Shown here: positions 24,130-34,836 of the stretch, piece by piece
How the letters are laid out: each line of letters starts with the position of its first letter
Numbering within the stretch: the stretch's first letter is position 1
DNA from: Crossaster papposus
Taxonomy: Eukaryota; Echinodermata; Asteroidea; Velatida; Solasteridae
NCBI GenBank assembly: GCA_037893245.1
Contig: JBAIAA010000415.1
Location: forward strand, 620,001 to 684,000
DNA: 64,000 bases
Direction: 5' to 3'
Position numbers and translations under genes: made by a program
The notes under the pieces: generated by a model
Told to the model about the DNA's origin: nothing
Database searches by the model: none
What the model saw: only the letters and a program-made list of their open reading frames with translations

Positions 24130-25400
24130 TTGATATATCCTTTCTCTTTCGTGTATTGGTGGTCTTCTTTTCCTTTTTTTTGTCTTTAGGTTATTGGGGG
24201 TTTTACATAAGTAGACCTCCATCTTCTCTTTGTCTTTTAGGCAAGTGGGATATATTTTTTTTTCGCAAATCTAACACTTTGTTGTGCTTTTATAGTTTGA
24301 TAGCGCCTTCCGTAGTAAAGTCGATAAGTCGTAGGTCAGTGAAAGTCTCGTTAATTTTCCATTCTAAGCTTGACATGCTATCTACAACATTAAAGGCTGC
24401 GTCTTTGCCTCTATACTCTATATAGGTCTCTCGGTCTAGTAGTTTACCGTCACATCTTACGGCGACCCAGGACAAACCGCAAGCTTTGTTGATCTTGTGA
24501 GTGATTTTCTTTTTTTGCCGGGCGATAATGTGTCTTGCACCGATTCAAAGTCGGCATAAATTACAAACGGCGCGTCTTGCATAAAACCAGTGTGATATTT
24601 TTGTTTATTTTAAGAGAGATGGGCCGCCCATTTTGTCGTTTTCCTCGCAATGTTGTTTGTGTCTGTCTATACCTTTGTTTGTGAATTGTATTAAGTGAAA
24701 CATCTGAGACAACCGTGTTTTTTTTGTTGATGTTTCGTTCAGTTAAACATAATTTAGAAATATTTGTTATCCAACAGTAGTGACTCTTGCCACCCTCGGT
24801 AAAAAAACAGCCCATTTATAATAATGTGGCTGAGGGGATTCGTTTATCTTTCGTTTATCTTTCTTTGTACTCTTCTTGTGCGATAAACATTTTTAGAGGT
24901 CTTCCTCGTACGAAAATACGTAGATTGTTTTGGGTCACTCTACCCTAGGTATCTGCGAGATTGGTGTGGGGGAGACGATGTCTCTAAAAATTTAACCCGT
25001 CCCTTGTATTGTAAGTCGGCGGTATAATTATGTTCTTGTCGTGAATCTTATACTTGGGGTTGTTTTAACTCTTTCGGTATATTTACCAAGAGCGGCTCTC
25101 AAGCACCAACGAAAACAGTCGTCGTTTTCGTTGGTTATGTTGACGAAATAGTCTTTTTAATTTCTATAAATGCTACCTCTCACGGGTGAGTTAGTTATGT
25201 TTATGTAAAACGCCATTATTTCAACGAGTGTCCAACCCGACCCCTTCTCCGTGTGACTGGCGTGTCTTTCTTTTTTTTCGTCAATTAGTTTTTGGACGGT
25301 CTGCTTTATCTGGTAAAACAGTTAGTTGTTTACCTTATTAAAAGGGTAAAGAGAATAGTTTCTTTCGAACCGTCTTGTTTTTCTTTGTGGTGGTCATCAT
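24130..25400 (-). pseudogene. Protein-primed family-B DNA polymerase relic (Polinton/Maverick-like)
   Basis: Read on the minus strand, from right to left: GSGWTLVEI near 25240-25215; NENDDCFRWCLRAAL near 25130-25090; PTPISQIP near 24975-24950; HYCWI near 24780-24765; YADFES at 24558-24541; then TKC-x-ICEK near 24275-24250. The order matches the N-terminal conserved region and exonuclease start (D-F-E of motif Exo I) of protein-primed DNA polymerase B, as carried by Polinton/Maverick elements and relatives. The frame from about 25330 to 24890 contains five in-frame stops, a frameshift sits in the A run after YADFES, and the polymerase palm (YxDTD) is absent. It is therefore a dead fragment. 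A more exact class (Polinton, adintovirus-like or plasmid-like) cannot be settled by eye. Confidence 0.75.
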
Positions 25401-25504
25401 TGTGCTTGCGGAATGTTGTGGTTTCTCAGAAATTCTTATGAGGTTTTTAAGGGGTGCGTTAGGTAACAATAGTCTAGAGAGTGTATAGATAGGTACGAGT
25501 TAGT

Positions 25505-25792
25505 CTTACATACGCACTGTGGACCTCCGAACAATTGAAGTCCACAGGATGTGGGAAGAGGTTACGGTTTGTGGACTTGGACAGGCCCACAGTCTGTTTT
25601 GCCCTCTCTAAAAAAGAGCTTTAGAAGAAAAACGGATTAGGGTTATATATAGAATAGGTAAGAGAAACAGCTGAGAGGCCCATAATCGAAATTGAAGGGT
25701 AAATTTGTTTTGGGGAAGCGTGAACAATGAGTATTTAGTCAACGTTGTTTAACTACACGAAGACAAAGGAATGTCCACAGTACGTATGTAAG
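25505..25792. mobile_element. 288 bp MITE, copy 2
   Basis: Same ends and length as 9645-9932: CTTACATACGCACTGTGGAC at the left and the inverse at the right. Internal identity is high, with scattered substitutions. Confidence 0.8.
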
Positions 25793-25915
25793 GTAAGCCT
25801 AATTTTGAGACTATAAGGGGGAGCCCCTGGGTCTATTAATAGCGTGCTGGGTGTTAGCTTGGGGAGTGAGATGTTATTTTTATCCACGTAACGTTGCAAC
25901 ACCAACTTAAGGTCC

Positions 25916-26422
25916 TGTCACACTTTTGCGTATCCTAATTCCTTATGAGTTGCGCATTGACATTTTTTTCATACGCACAATATGCACCTCATATGCATCT
26001 CAATCGTTTTGTGTAAGTTTTATGTACGTAGGCGCATGCGCACAGTACTGCCCAGTACGCCGGGTAGTTTTGGGCAAGCACAAAACTACGCAGCGTACGC
26101 TGTTACGCAGGTCATAAGTTATAAATACGCAGCGCATCGGTCCCGCATCGGTCGAGCGCGGTACGAATACGCTATGTGTTCGTGGGGGATAAGCGGTTCA
26201 TACGCGGTGATATACGCTGATGTTCACGCTATGGAATCTGCACTGGTACTGACAACAGCGGGAAGCCGCCGCCTTTTTATAACGCGTGGCGAGCGGCGGA
26301 CATGCGACGGAAATACGCTCGGCATTCGTCGGAAGTGCGTCAGGCATGCGGTCGGGATAAGTAGAATGCGTGGAATAAGTAGAAAGCCCGTAGCTTGTGC
26401 AGAAAACGCAGGATTTTAGGTG
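25916..26422. repeat. CCTGTCACAC-ended repeat fragment
   Basis: It begins AGGTCCTGTCACAC after TTA, like the other TTA-site elements. It continues through alternating TACGC/GCGTA words and closes with GTGCAGAAAACGCAGG. Its right end pairs with 27645-27671 rather than with its own left end, so the element is rearranged or two elements are joined. Confidence 0.5.
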
Positions 26423-26606
26423 GACATTGGGGTTAAAAAATCGTACGGATATTGTAGGCTCTTTGGGCGACGCTAATGCAGCGTCGTCGCCGCCGTCGCC
26501 GTCGACGTCGCCCTTAGCACCTTCGTGTCGCCAGGCATGTGTCCTCTGTTTACACCATAAACAAACGCATGTGTGCACATGGTGTTTTTAAACGGACAGG
26601 AAACGT

Positions 26607-26735
26607 CGTGGTTCAACTTTCAAAACGTCGTGGTTCGACTTTCAAAACGTCGTGGTTCGACTTTCAAAACTCCGTAATTCGACTTTCAAAACGTCGTGGT
26701 TCAACTTTCAAAACGTCTGTACTTTAACTTTCAAT
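26607..26735. repeat. 22 bp tandem repeat, about 6 units
   Basis: The unit is GTCGTGGTTCGACTTTCAAAA-like, repeated about six times with decay towards the right. Confidence 0.8.
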
Positions 26736-27293
26736 ACTTATCCGTCTCTGCGTTTAAACTAAAACAACTTGCATTGTCAAGTTTTCAAATAATTGTTTCA
26801 GAATATTACAAATCTTTTTTTCACTTCAGAAGTTCAAAACTACTCGTTCTAATAAATAATCTTAATGACTATTCCTCTATGCATAAAATGTATACAAGAT
26901 ACACCCAGGACCAAGTTTTGCGTTTTATTATTCATTTCAAGTTTGTACTCCCTTCTGAATTTAACCATAAAAGAAATAATACAACTATATCCTTTAAAAA
27001 TATAAATAAAGTAGGCCTAATAATATTAAATCGCCTTAATGTACCCCTCCTATGTGTTGTAGCCTCAACATCTATCTATTGATCATCCTAATCAACAGGG
27101 AAAATTTTCAAGATGTCAGATTTTATTACATTTTAGTTATGACAAGAATATTCCCAAAACAAATAAGAACCGTGTCTTTTTTTATTGCACCGTAATAAGT
27201 CTTAAACCCCTGTACAAAAATGTATGAATTATATAGGACACGGTAGCTATTATTACTGATGCCTAATTCACATCCAGGCGCAGTGCAATAAAT

Positions 27294-27411
27294 GGGTCTA
27301 CGATTTTCCGTACGATTGTGTACGACGAGCATCGTGCGATTTCTCGTACAGGGGGTCTACGATTTTCCGTACGATTGTGTACGACGAGCATCGTGCGATT
27401 TATCGTACAGA
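27294..27411. repeat. 59 bp direct duplication
   Basis: GGGTCTACGATTTTCCGTAC and the following bases occur at 27294 and again at 27353 with almost no differences. This is a recent tandem duplication. Confidence 0.85.
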
Positions 27412-27671
27412 GGAACGAAGGCGCGCCCGGGGCAAGGCTAGCCGGCCGTACAGAGGCTACCCGGGAATTGTATAGAAATCGTGCAATTTCAGTGCAGTTG
27501 CCGCGGGATGACTGCTCAATATTTGTGCGATATCCGTGCGAGTTCACTGGTACTGCACGGACAGCAAGCGACAACCTTGCGATGGCTGTGTGAGGACCGT
27601 GTGATTGTCCCAAGAGCCTACAATCTCTGTACGATTTTTTTGGTCCACCTAAAATCTTGCGTTTTCTGCAC

Positions 27672-28660
27672 GATTCAAGCGCAGCCTCGCCTCCGCGTGA
27701 TGCCCGTGCGGGGATTGTGCAATGCCACCTATACGACTTTTCTATGGGCTACTGGCTTACGATTTGTTCAAATTTGTAACTTCTAACTAACTTCTAACGC
27801 AGCACTTTGGATACACTTGCAGGCAATAAAGCTGTGTTTCTGAGGGTCGTCATGCCTAGAGGTGCTGTTGGGTTCTGTAGAAATTATATTTTAGTTCGCA
27901 ACAAGTATTGTTTCCTCATTTTATATGCCACTAATCAAATGTTATCAACAAATGGTATGTAAGAAATGCTGTGGAGGAGGTTACGTTTTAGTCGATTTCG
28001 CAGTCAAAAAATGCTGCTTATTCAGTAGGAGTGATTCGGCAACTCACTCAGATGATTTGTAAAAGGTGCCAGATTCATAACAATATTTCTGTTTGTGTGT
28101 AATATCACTTCAAATTAAAGGAAAAGCTCGAATTTAATTTTTCAAGTTTGTTTGGAAAATGACCATTTTTGATGCAGTACTGCCTCCCTAGGGTACAATC
28201 CTCCAGTTTGTTTATTTACTGGATATGAAAATACGAATGTTGGTTCTGAATAATTCCAAAAGGAAAATATTCTGAGACCCCTGGCAAGTTGACTTTTTGA
28301 GGGACAAAAATAGGTTAAAAAATACAATTTTAATAAATATAAGTTCTGGAAACATGCTTCAATGCATGTTCTAAAAATAGCACAAGGGTGACATTTTGAA
28401 ACATTACATGTTTGACTCAAGGGCAGTGATGATACTTTGTAATGATATAGTTGATTTTGTGATAAAGTTTTGTATTTTGGTTGGGTAATTTTTTTTAAAT
28501 ACAGAAAAATACTGTTTTTGCGGCCCCCAAACTGGCTACAAATGTCCAAAACACAAAATGGCCTGTTGGCATGGTAACGGGAAAGAGACTATAATATAAT
28601 TCAATGTTGGTTACTTGCTTACCAAGTCCTTTTATATAAAAAAAAATAATGGAAACAAAA
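27672..28660. other. AT-rich stretch, no gene seen
   Basis: A 135-codon minus-strand frame (28142-28549) exists, but its composition is not protein-like and no splice or start context supports it. I regard the stretch as non-coding. Confidence 0.5.
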
Positions 28661-28664
28661 TGCC

Positions 28665-28784
28665 GATGACACTTTTTACATGGACCCGCTATTAAGTGTC
28701 TTTTCCAAGGGCACAACCAACAGGGTTCGAACTCACGTACCATCGTACACGAGTCGAAAGCCGTAACCACTGGGCCATGGCACT
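28665..28784 (-). mobile_element. tRNA-derived SINE head
   Basis: On the minus strand, GCCATGGCCCAGTGGTTAC supplies an A-box and GAGTTCGAACCCTG a B-box about 30 bases on, followed by TTGTGCCCTTGGAAAAGACA, wording typical of tRNA-derived SINE bodies. The tail fades near 28665. It lacks a mature tRNA fold. Confidence 0.65.
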
Positions 28785-29440
28785 ATACATGCTTTTATTA
28801 TTTAGTCGCAACAGAATGGCTAACCCTCTCTAGGAGAAAGAACAAAAAATGTGGTACACCACGGCTCGAGCAAGATGGAGAGATGAGATAGTCAGCCATG
28901 CGGGGTAGATAGCCTAGAAAACACACATACATAGCATTAATTATTGGCACATGCCTTCGCAGTTGGGCCGATGATTATTAATATTTTAATACAACAAAGC
29001 AGCCATTACACTAAAGGGAAGCAGTTCGAGGTCAGTTCTCGATTCGTATCGAAGGGTATAACTAATTATTGGTCTGATCTTGCCATCAATCCTCACGTAC
29101 ACTATCAGCGAGGTAAACAAGTGTGATTAATATTACATAGCACACACAACCGAATTGGAGTCAATTGACGCGGTAATTGTGACACTGCGCTAATGTTGAT
29201 CCCATGATTTGACGATAAATTCAAAAACAAAATATACGCACAGAAAGTTAAAGATATTTACAAATCGTATTAACCTATTCCCCCTCTAAAAGTTGTAAAG
29301 GTCTCAGGGTGGCATCGAAATGAATTTGGAAATTACAGGTCAATTTGCAAGCGGGTGTTTTGGCTCTGGTGTGTCGCTATACCACTATACGGGGTGGCAT
29401 CATAATCAGTCGTTTTAAAAATGAGAGCCATTGTCCACGA
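28785..29440. other. No gene seen
   Basis: Short frames only, and no recognisable repeat boundaries. Confidence 0.5.
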
Positions 29441-29444
29441 ACAT

Positions 29445-29720
29445 ACTACACAGCAGAATCAGTGTCATAAAGATCGGACGTGTTTTTACAACTCGGATAC
29501 TTTCCTAATTCGGATGAATTCGTAATTCGGATGCTTTTTGTAAACTCGGATGCTTTTTTCGCCACCAACGTTGGGTCGCATCTCATTCCCTTCGTATACT
29601 AGACTGCATGCAGCGCGCACAAATCGCAGTCACGCACCGCAAACCCAATATGCAATGCACATAGCTCCGAGTTGTAAAAACACGTCCGATTTTGTTGACA
29701 TTGATTCTGCTTTCCCGTTC
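29445..29720. repeat. Small inverted-repeat element
   Basis: Arms at about 29445-29505 (AGAATCAGTGTC...CGGACGTGTTTTTACAAC) and 29662-29720 pair inversely. The inner part carries short AATTCGGATG direct repeats. There is no coding capacity. Confidence 0.65.
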
Positions 29721-30682
29721 ATCCAGATAGTGTATGTGATGTACAATGGCATATACACTATACACTAGCTGGATGAACGGGGTATGCATTGGCGGGCGAC
29801 GCGCGCCGTATACCGCGATAGGTCGTCTTGTAAACAAGACTACTCCTAACTAAGACTTTGCATGGACCTTTATAGGGTTCTTGTAGCGCAACTTATCATG
29901 TTTGCGACTTCATTAAATTTCAGGCTGTCAATTTAGGTTATAAATCGTTCTTCTTTGAACGTAATCAGCTTGTGGCCTTTGGTAGAATGAGTTTGCAGAG
30001 TAACCAGATAGTTACCTCTTGTTTAGATTTCATCGACCTCAATCAATATCTCGGACAGTTCGTGTTGACATTTTTAAAGCTATAACAATTGTAAAGACTC
30101 CTCTTAATAGACGACTTCTTCTGAGACTTAATTTCTTATTCAGGTTTTGAGAATGGAATCAACTAGCGTGAAATTGATATGAATGCATATGTCTGTGTTT
30201 TTATATTTGGCGTTGCATGACGACAATTAATTGAAACGAATTGAGAGTGCACTTCAGCGTTTAACGTTTATCCAGAATCTCAGAGACCGATGAGGTTATC
30301 GGCTTACGATAAAACATTAGCCAATCAAAGGCTACGGTTTGTAACTGCGGGAATACTGACCAATTACTAGTCACTGACGTGAATGACGTACTCACTTGAA
30401 TAAAATATCAGAGAGAATGAGAGATACACATCGTCTGCCTCAACCCATACGTCCCACCATCGCCAAGCCTCTGTATCACATGAGCATATCATAGCATTAA
30501 ATAGAGAAGACAGCAGCCGAAAGCAGTACGGCTTAACTTTTAGTCGTTGAACAACCATTGCGGGTAGTTTAATCAGACACGACAAATCGCTACATTTTCT
30601 TCTCGTGAATGCAACTAATACAACAAACTGTGATCGACGTTAAGTCATCTGATTTTAACGAATCATTTAAGTACTGGAAGCA

Positions 30683-30848
30683 ATGGCGAAACTGACCCTT
30701 ACTGGGTTGCAACTATTTCACATGATATTCATCATATGTCAGGGAGCTACCTCGTTCGTCCCTGGATATGAAACCTCTTATGCAGGGAAACATGCGTTTT
30801 ATGCCGCAGAAAATCGCGCCCTAAAAGGGTTTGCGTTTGCAAACTATG
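30683..30848 (+). CDS. 5' end of a secreted-protein ORF, truncated by an element
   Basis: The ATG at 30683 is in good context (AGCAATGG) and opens a frame whose first 24 residues form a signal peptide: a basic start (MAK), a hydrophobic core (LFHMIFIICQG) and small residues at the likely cleavage point (GATS). It continues with protein-like sequence (YAAENRALKGFAFANY) that loosely recalls the start of PAN/apple-type domains in echinoderm secreted proteins. At 30849 the left end of a foldback element begins, and the frame closes 50 bases inside it. Either the gene is broken or this is an exon whose donor was replaced. Confidence 0.45.
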
Positions 30849-31918
30849 TAGAATTACATACTAAAAGTCGACAAAAATCCAAATGGTGGAAATATGACTA
30901 ATTTGCATAAATCGTTAATCCCTGCCGCGTAATATATTTATTCCCATATTTGGGTATATATACATTTTTTTTATTTTTTGAAAAGTTTATTTTGGTGATT
31001 TTACTTACATATCCTTACATCAATAACATTTGCTAAATCATAATGTGACTGAATAATTATGAGAACATAGTAATTATCAAAAATGACAACTTCGTGACCC
31101 TATAAATGTGCGCACACTACACTGTCTCCAGATATCATCAAGTAGTCGGTATTGGTGAGCTTCAAATTCACCAAGTTGCTTACTGGCTCAGTTATCATAT
31201 TAAAACCTTATGAAAAATCATAGGAACAATGATAACATTGTGATATTTAGCCCAGCAAACAAAAACTGGAGGAAAATGGTGTTTCCATAAATTGGGCGAA
31301 AAAGTAGTTAAAGGGTTGCCTAACATGGGAGACGTGAACAAGTTCAAGGAAATCCCCAAAATACATTTTAACGTAGATAGGATTATTGTAAGCAACAACA
31401 ATCTTTAATTTGGGAGGTTTCCTTGAACTTGTTCAAGTCTCTCACCTTAGGCAACCCTTCACCTACTTGTTAGCCCAATTTAGGGACACACCATTTTCTC
31501 CCAGTTTTTGTTTGCTGGGCTAAATATCACAATGTTAACATTACATTGTTTATGTGATTTTCCATAAGGTTTTAATAGGATAACTGTGCCAGTAAGCAAC
31601 TTGGTGAATTTGAAGCACGTCAATACTGACTACTTAATGATATCTGTAATGTGCGCACATTTACAGGGTCACGAAGTTGTCATTTTTGATATTTACTATG
31701 TTCCCATAATTAGTCAGTCACTTATATGATTTAGCAAATGTTATTGATGTAAGGATGTGTAAGTAGAATCACCAAAATAAACTTTAAAACAAAATAAAAA
31801 AATATATATATACCCAAATATGGGAATAAATATATTACGCGGCAGGGATTAACGATTTATGCAAATTAGTCATATTTCTACCACTTGGATTTTTGTCGAC
31901 TTTTAGTATGTAATTCTA
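30849..31918. mobile_element. Foldback (palindromic) element, copy 2
   Basis: It begins TAGAATTACATACTAAAAGT and ends with the exact inverse. Arms of about 500 bp pair around a centre near 31390. It matches 3299-4580, but without the small insertion at 4124. The 65 bases beyond the right end (ACCTTATAGAAGTGCA onward) also match the flank of copy 1, so the mobile unit may extend further on that side. Confidence 0.85.
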
Positions 31919-32049
31919 GGGACCTTATAGAAGTGCACTGTGGTCAAAAACAATTTGTTGCAATTTGTTTGAGGTCAACAAAACCAAATAATGTATTTTG
32001 CCTGGACTAATTGGTAATTGCTTGAATTATCATGAATAAGTAGATTTTT

Positions 32050-32052
32050 TTT

Positions 32053-32082
<30 letters not shown>
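32050..32082. repeat. Poly-T/poly-G junction
   Basis: A T run of about 17 is followed by a G run of about 20. The flank to the right (TTTTACAATCATGGATGC) also occurs at 40083 and, in changed form, at 43290. Confidence 0.75.
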
Positions 32083-32084
<2 letters not shown>

Positions 32085-32274
32085 GTATAGTAAATATCGT
32101 TTAACTGAGCTGTCCAAAGTTTTACAATCATGGATGCCGAGAAATACACATAAACAGCGTTTGTTTTCAACCGGCGTTGAGCAGTTATTCTTATGTTATC
32201 TTTGTTTTTTCGCCGGTGTAAAAAGAAAATCTTCACGCGCACGGGTACCGTCGTGTATGCACGAAGGTACGAAT

Positions 32275-32395
32275 TGACTCGGACACGAGTTGACTCAAGT
32301 ACGAGTTGACTTGGGTGTAAAAGTTGGGGTACGAGTTGACTCGGGTACGAGCTGACTCGGGTACGAGCTGACTCGGGTACGAGTTGACCCATTTC
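32275..32395. repeat. 16 bp tandem repeat
   Basis: The unit GTACGAGTTGACTCGG (or GAGCTGAC variant) is repeated six to seven times, with the cleanest units on the right. Confidence 0.8.
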
Positions 32396-32716
32396 CGTTT
32401 TATCACGGAGTCTTATATCACAATGGCCTATGACCTGAGTTATGATTGGAGAATTCGGATCACGTGGTACCAGAGCGCATGTATTTCAAACTAATGTGAC
32501 ACGCTAGCGTGATGCGACCATGAACAAATGCCCCGTCGCTGTTGATCATTAAGTGCCGATTTTGGTCGATAATTACTCAAATTCGACAGGCGTTTTTGTG
32601 GAGAACTGTTTTTAATCATAATCTCCAGACAAAAGTATGTCCAAAACCAAAGAGTTATCTTACACCCACGGGGTCGAAACGGGATGAAAAGAAAAATGTG
32701 TACACCGTACGGCCTA

Positions 32717-33815
32717 TAATGGAAGCTGAAAAATGGTTCCGTGGATTAGGTTTTCACGTGTATGTAAATTGCGGAGGCGAAGGGTGCAATTACTTAGTGT
32801 GGAATCTATCTGGAACTACTGTAGATATGAAAATGATTGCCGGGGACGGCCGGATATAGCAACGAAACTGGTTGGTTTCGCGTTTAATTAGGCGTCTATT
32901 TCCGCATGCAAAAAATTTCATTTTTAAAAAGTAATTGGTTATTTGTTTTCCCGACAGCAAATAATTATTTCCGCTATGCCTATTAAGGTTTAGACTGAGG
33001 GTCGGAGGATAATCGCCGTTTTATTAAAAATCCACACGACAATACCTGAAGCGAATCATTCAATTAAGACCCCATCAAAGGAACGGGTTCTATTGTCATT
33101 CTGCTCAATGTCACACATTTTGTTCTCGAACGAAATTGAATATGAGAGTTGGTGAATTTAAATTAAAAAAAAATAAAAACACATCCAGAAAAAACAAAAT
33201 CCTTCTTCGGGATGGCATTACCGGGTATTTTATAAATAAAGTATGACCATGAGATGTATGGCTCATTATAATGTAAAAATGATTGTTTGTGTGACATTGA
33301 GCAGAATGACAATAGAACCCGTTCATGCGATGATGTCTTAAATGAATGATTCGCTTCAGGTATTGTCGTGTGGATTTTTAATAAAACTGCGATTATCCTC
33401 CGAGCCTCAGTCTAAACCTTAATAGGATATAGCGGAAATAATTATTGGCTGTCGGGGAAAAAAAATAACCATTTACTTTTTTAAAATGACATTTTCGCAT
33501 GCGGAAACAGACGCCTAATTGAACGCGAAACCAACCCGTTTCGTTGCTATATCCGGCCGTCCCCGGTAAATATTTTTATATCTAGTTCCTATGGAGTTCT
33601 ATATATGCCACCTCGCGTCGCGGATCTCGCATCGCGGATCGCGGGGGGAAATCCGCGAGGGGGGATCCGCGATGCGAGATCCGCGACGCGAGGTGGCAGA
33701 TATAGAACTCCATAAGTTCCAGATAGATTCCACCCTAAGTAATTGCACCCTTCGCCTCCGCAATTTACGTATACGTGAAAACCTAATCCACGAAACCATT
33801 TTTCAGCTTCCATTA
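32717..33815. mobile_element. 1.1 kb palindrome (foldback element)
   Basis: The left arm 32717-33117 pairs with 33290-33815 around a 170 bp loop; AATGGAAGCTGAAAAATGG starts the left arm and its inverse ends the right. Both arms therefore contain the same short open frame (EKWFRGLGFHVYVNCGGEGC). This may be a remnant of coding sequence captured in the arms, but it is too short to name. The right arm is interrupted by a 125 bp hairpin element at 33590-33714. Confidence 0.85.
33590..33714. mobile_element. 125 bp near-perfect hairpin MITE with 6 bp target duplication
   Basis: Ends TATGGAGTTCTATA and inverse; the arms contain CGCGGATCTCGCATCGCGGA and its complement with a tiny loop. AGTTCC flanks it on both sides (33584-33589, 33715-33720), while the left arm of the surrounding palindrome shows the uninterrupted sequence near 32813-32820. 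Almost no differences between arms indicate a very recent insertion. Confidence 0.88.
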
Positions 33816-34028
33816 TTTTCTGTTCGACTACAAATCGTAGAAATTGCTTACGGTCAACAGGTTGTACGTACGTTCAGGCATAATTATTTGATAATTCTGA
33901 CAAAAACATACCAGCTTCAATGTATTGTTTCAAATGCTTCCCCGAAATTTCTTGACTTGTACATTCTTTTCAGAATTAACAGAAAAGGAACGACTCAATG
34001 AACACAGAAATTGCTATTGTTATATTTA

Positions 34029-34258
34029 TTACAACTTAGTAAGAGCTATGTTGACAGTTTCTCTAGAGCTCTCAACAGTTGTCTTTGAGGTCTCTTTGCT
34101 GTGTCGACGCCCATGTGCGGTTTCAGCCCGGCTGACTGCTCTCATATGGTCCTCACTGGTTCTGGCCACCAGCCCTTGTTGTAGAGGCGAGATGCTGCCA
34201 AGCTCGATCGTATGGAGTGGTTCGTCCAAAAGCCTTGTTGCACAGATTTGCCACAACC
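34029..34258 (-). CDS. Candidate 3'-terminal exon, unrecognised
   Basis: A good minus-strand acceptor (TTGTTGATATTCCAG) precedes an open frame of about 75 codons ending at a TAA. The peptide is polar and charged (SRAETAHGRRHSKETSKTTV near its end). The family is not recognised. It lies just outside the left end of the 4.7 kb element, so the element may sit in an intron of this gene. Confidence 0.3.
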
Positions 34259-34618
34259 TGGAATATCAACAATAACACAAATAAAATAAGTTAAGAGGGC
34301 CTAATAATATTTCGATCTTAACAAGAAATTCTTCAGAGACTAAATGGCTGTGTACAAGAAACAAACATTATACACACTAAAAAATAAAGGTGCAAATATC
34401 CACCTTTAGGGGTGCAACAAAATGCAACACCACGAGCACCTTTTAGGGTTCATATTTGCACCCCAAAACGGGGGTGCAAGTTTGCACCCCATGTAAAGGT
34501 TCAAATGTGCACCTTATAGGTTCAACTATGCACCTTTTTTAGGGTTCAAATTTGCACCCTATATTTTAAAAAGGTGCAAACATGCTCCTTTAATTCACTG
34601 TTTGTGAACCTTTATGGG

Positions 34619-34836
34619 TTCATAATAGCACCTTCAGGGGTGCAAACGGGCACCTTCAGGGGTGCAAACGGGCACCTCAGTGGGTGCCAACGGGCACCTT
34701 TAGGGGTGCAAACGGGCACCTCAGGGGGTGCAAACGGGCACCTCAGGGGGTGCACACAGGCAGCTCAAGGGGTGCAAACGGGCACCTCAGGGGGTGCAAA
34801 CGGGCACCTCAGGGGGGTGCAAACGGGCAGCTCAAT
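34619..34836. repeat. 22 bp subterminal tandem repeat
   Basis: About ten units of GGGGTGCAAACGGGCACCTC. They are extended versions of the GGTGCAAA word found at both ends of the surrounding element. The apparent open frames across it are an effect of the repeat. Confidence 0.85.

Larger units (their letters stand above)
26396..27671. repeat. Widely spaced inverted pair around a mixed repeat block
   Basis: A 27 bp word ending in TTTTAGGTGG at 26396-26422 is complementary to 27645-27671 (CCACCTAAAATC onward) with one mismatch. Between the arms lie a 22 bp tandem repeat, AT-rich DNA and a 59 bp duplication. Frames in the interior (for example 27263-27613 minus) follow GTACGAT repeats and are not credible proteins. 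Confidence 0.5.
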
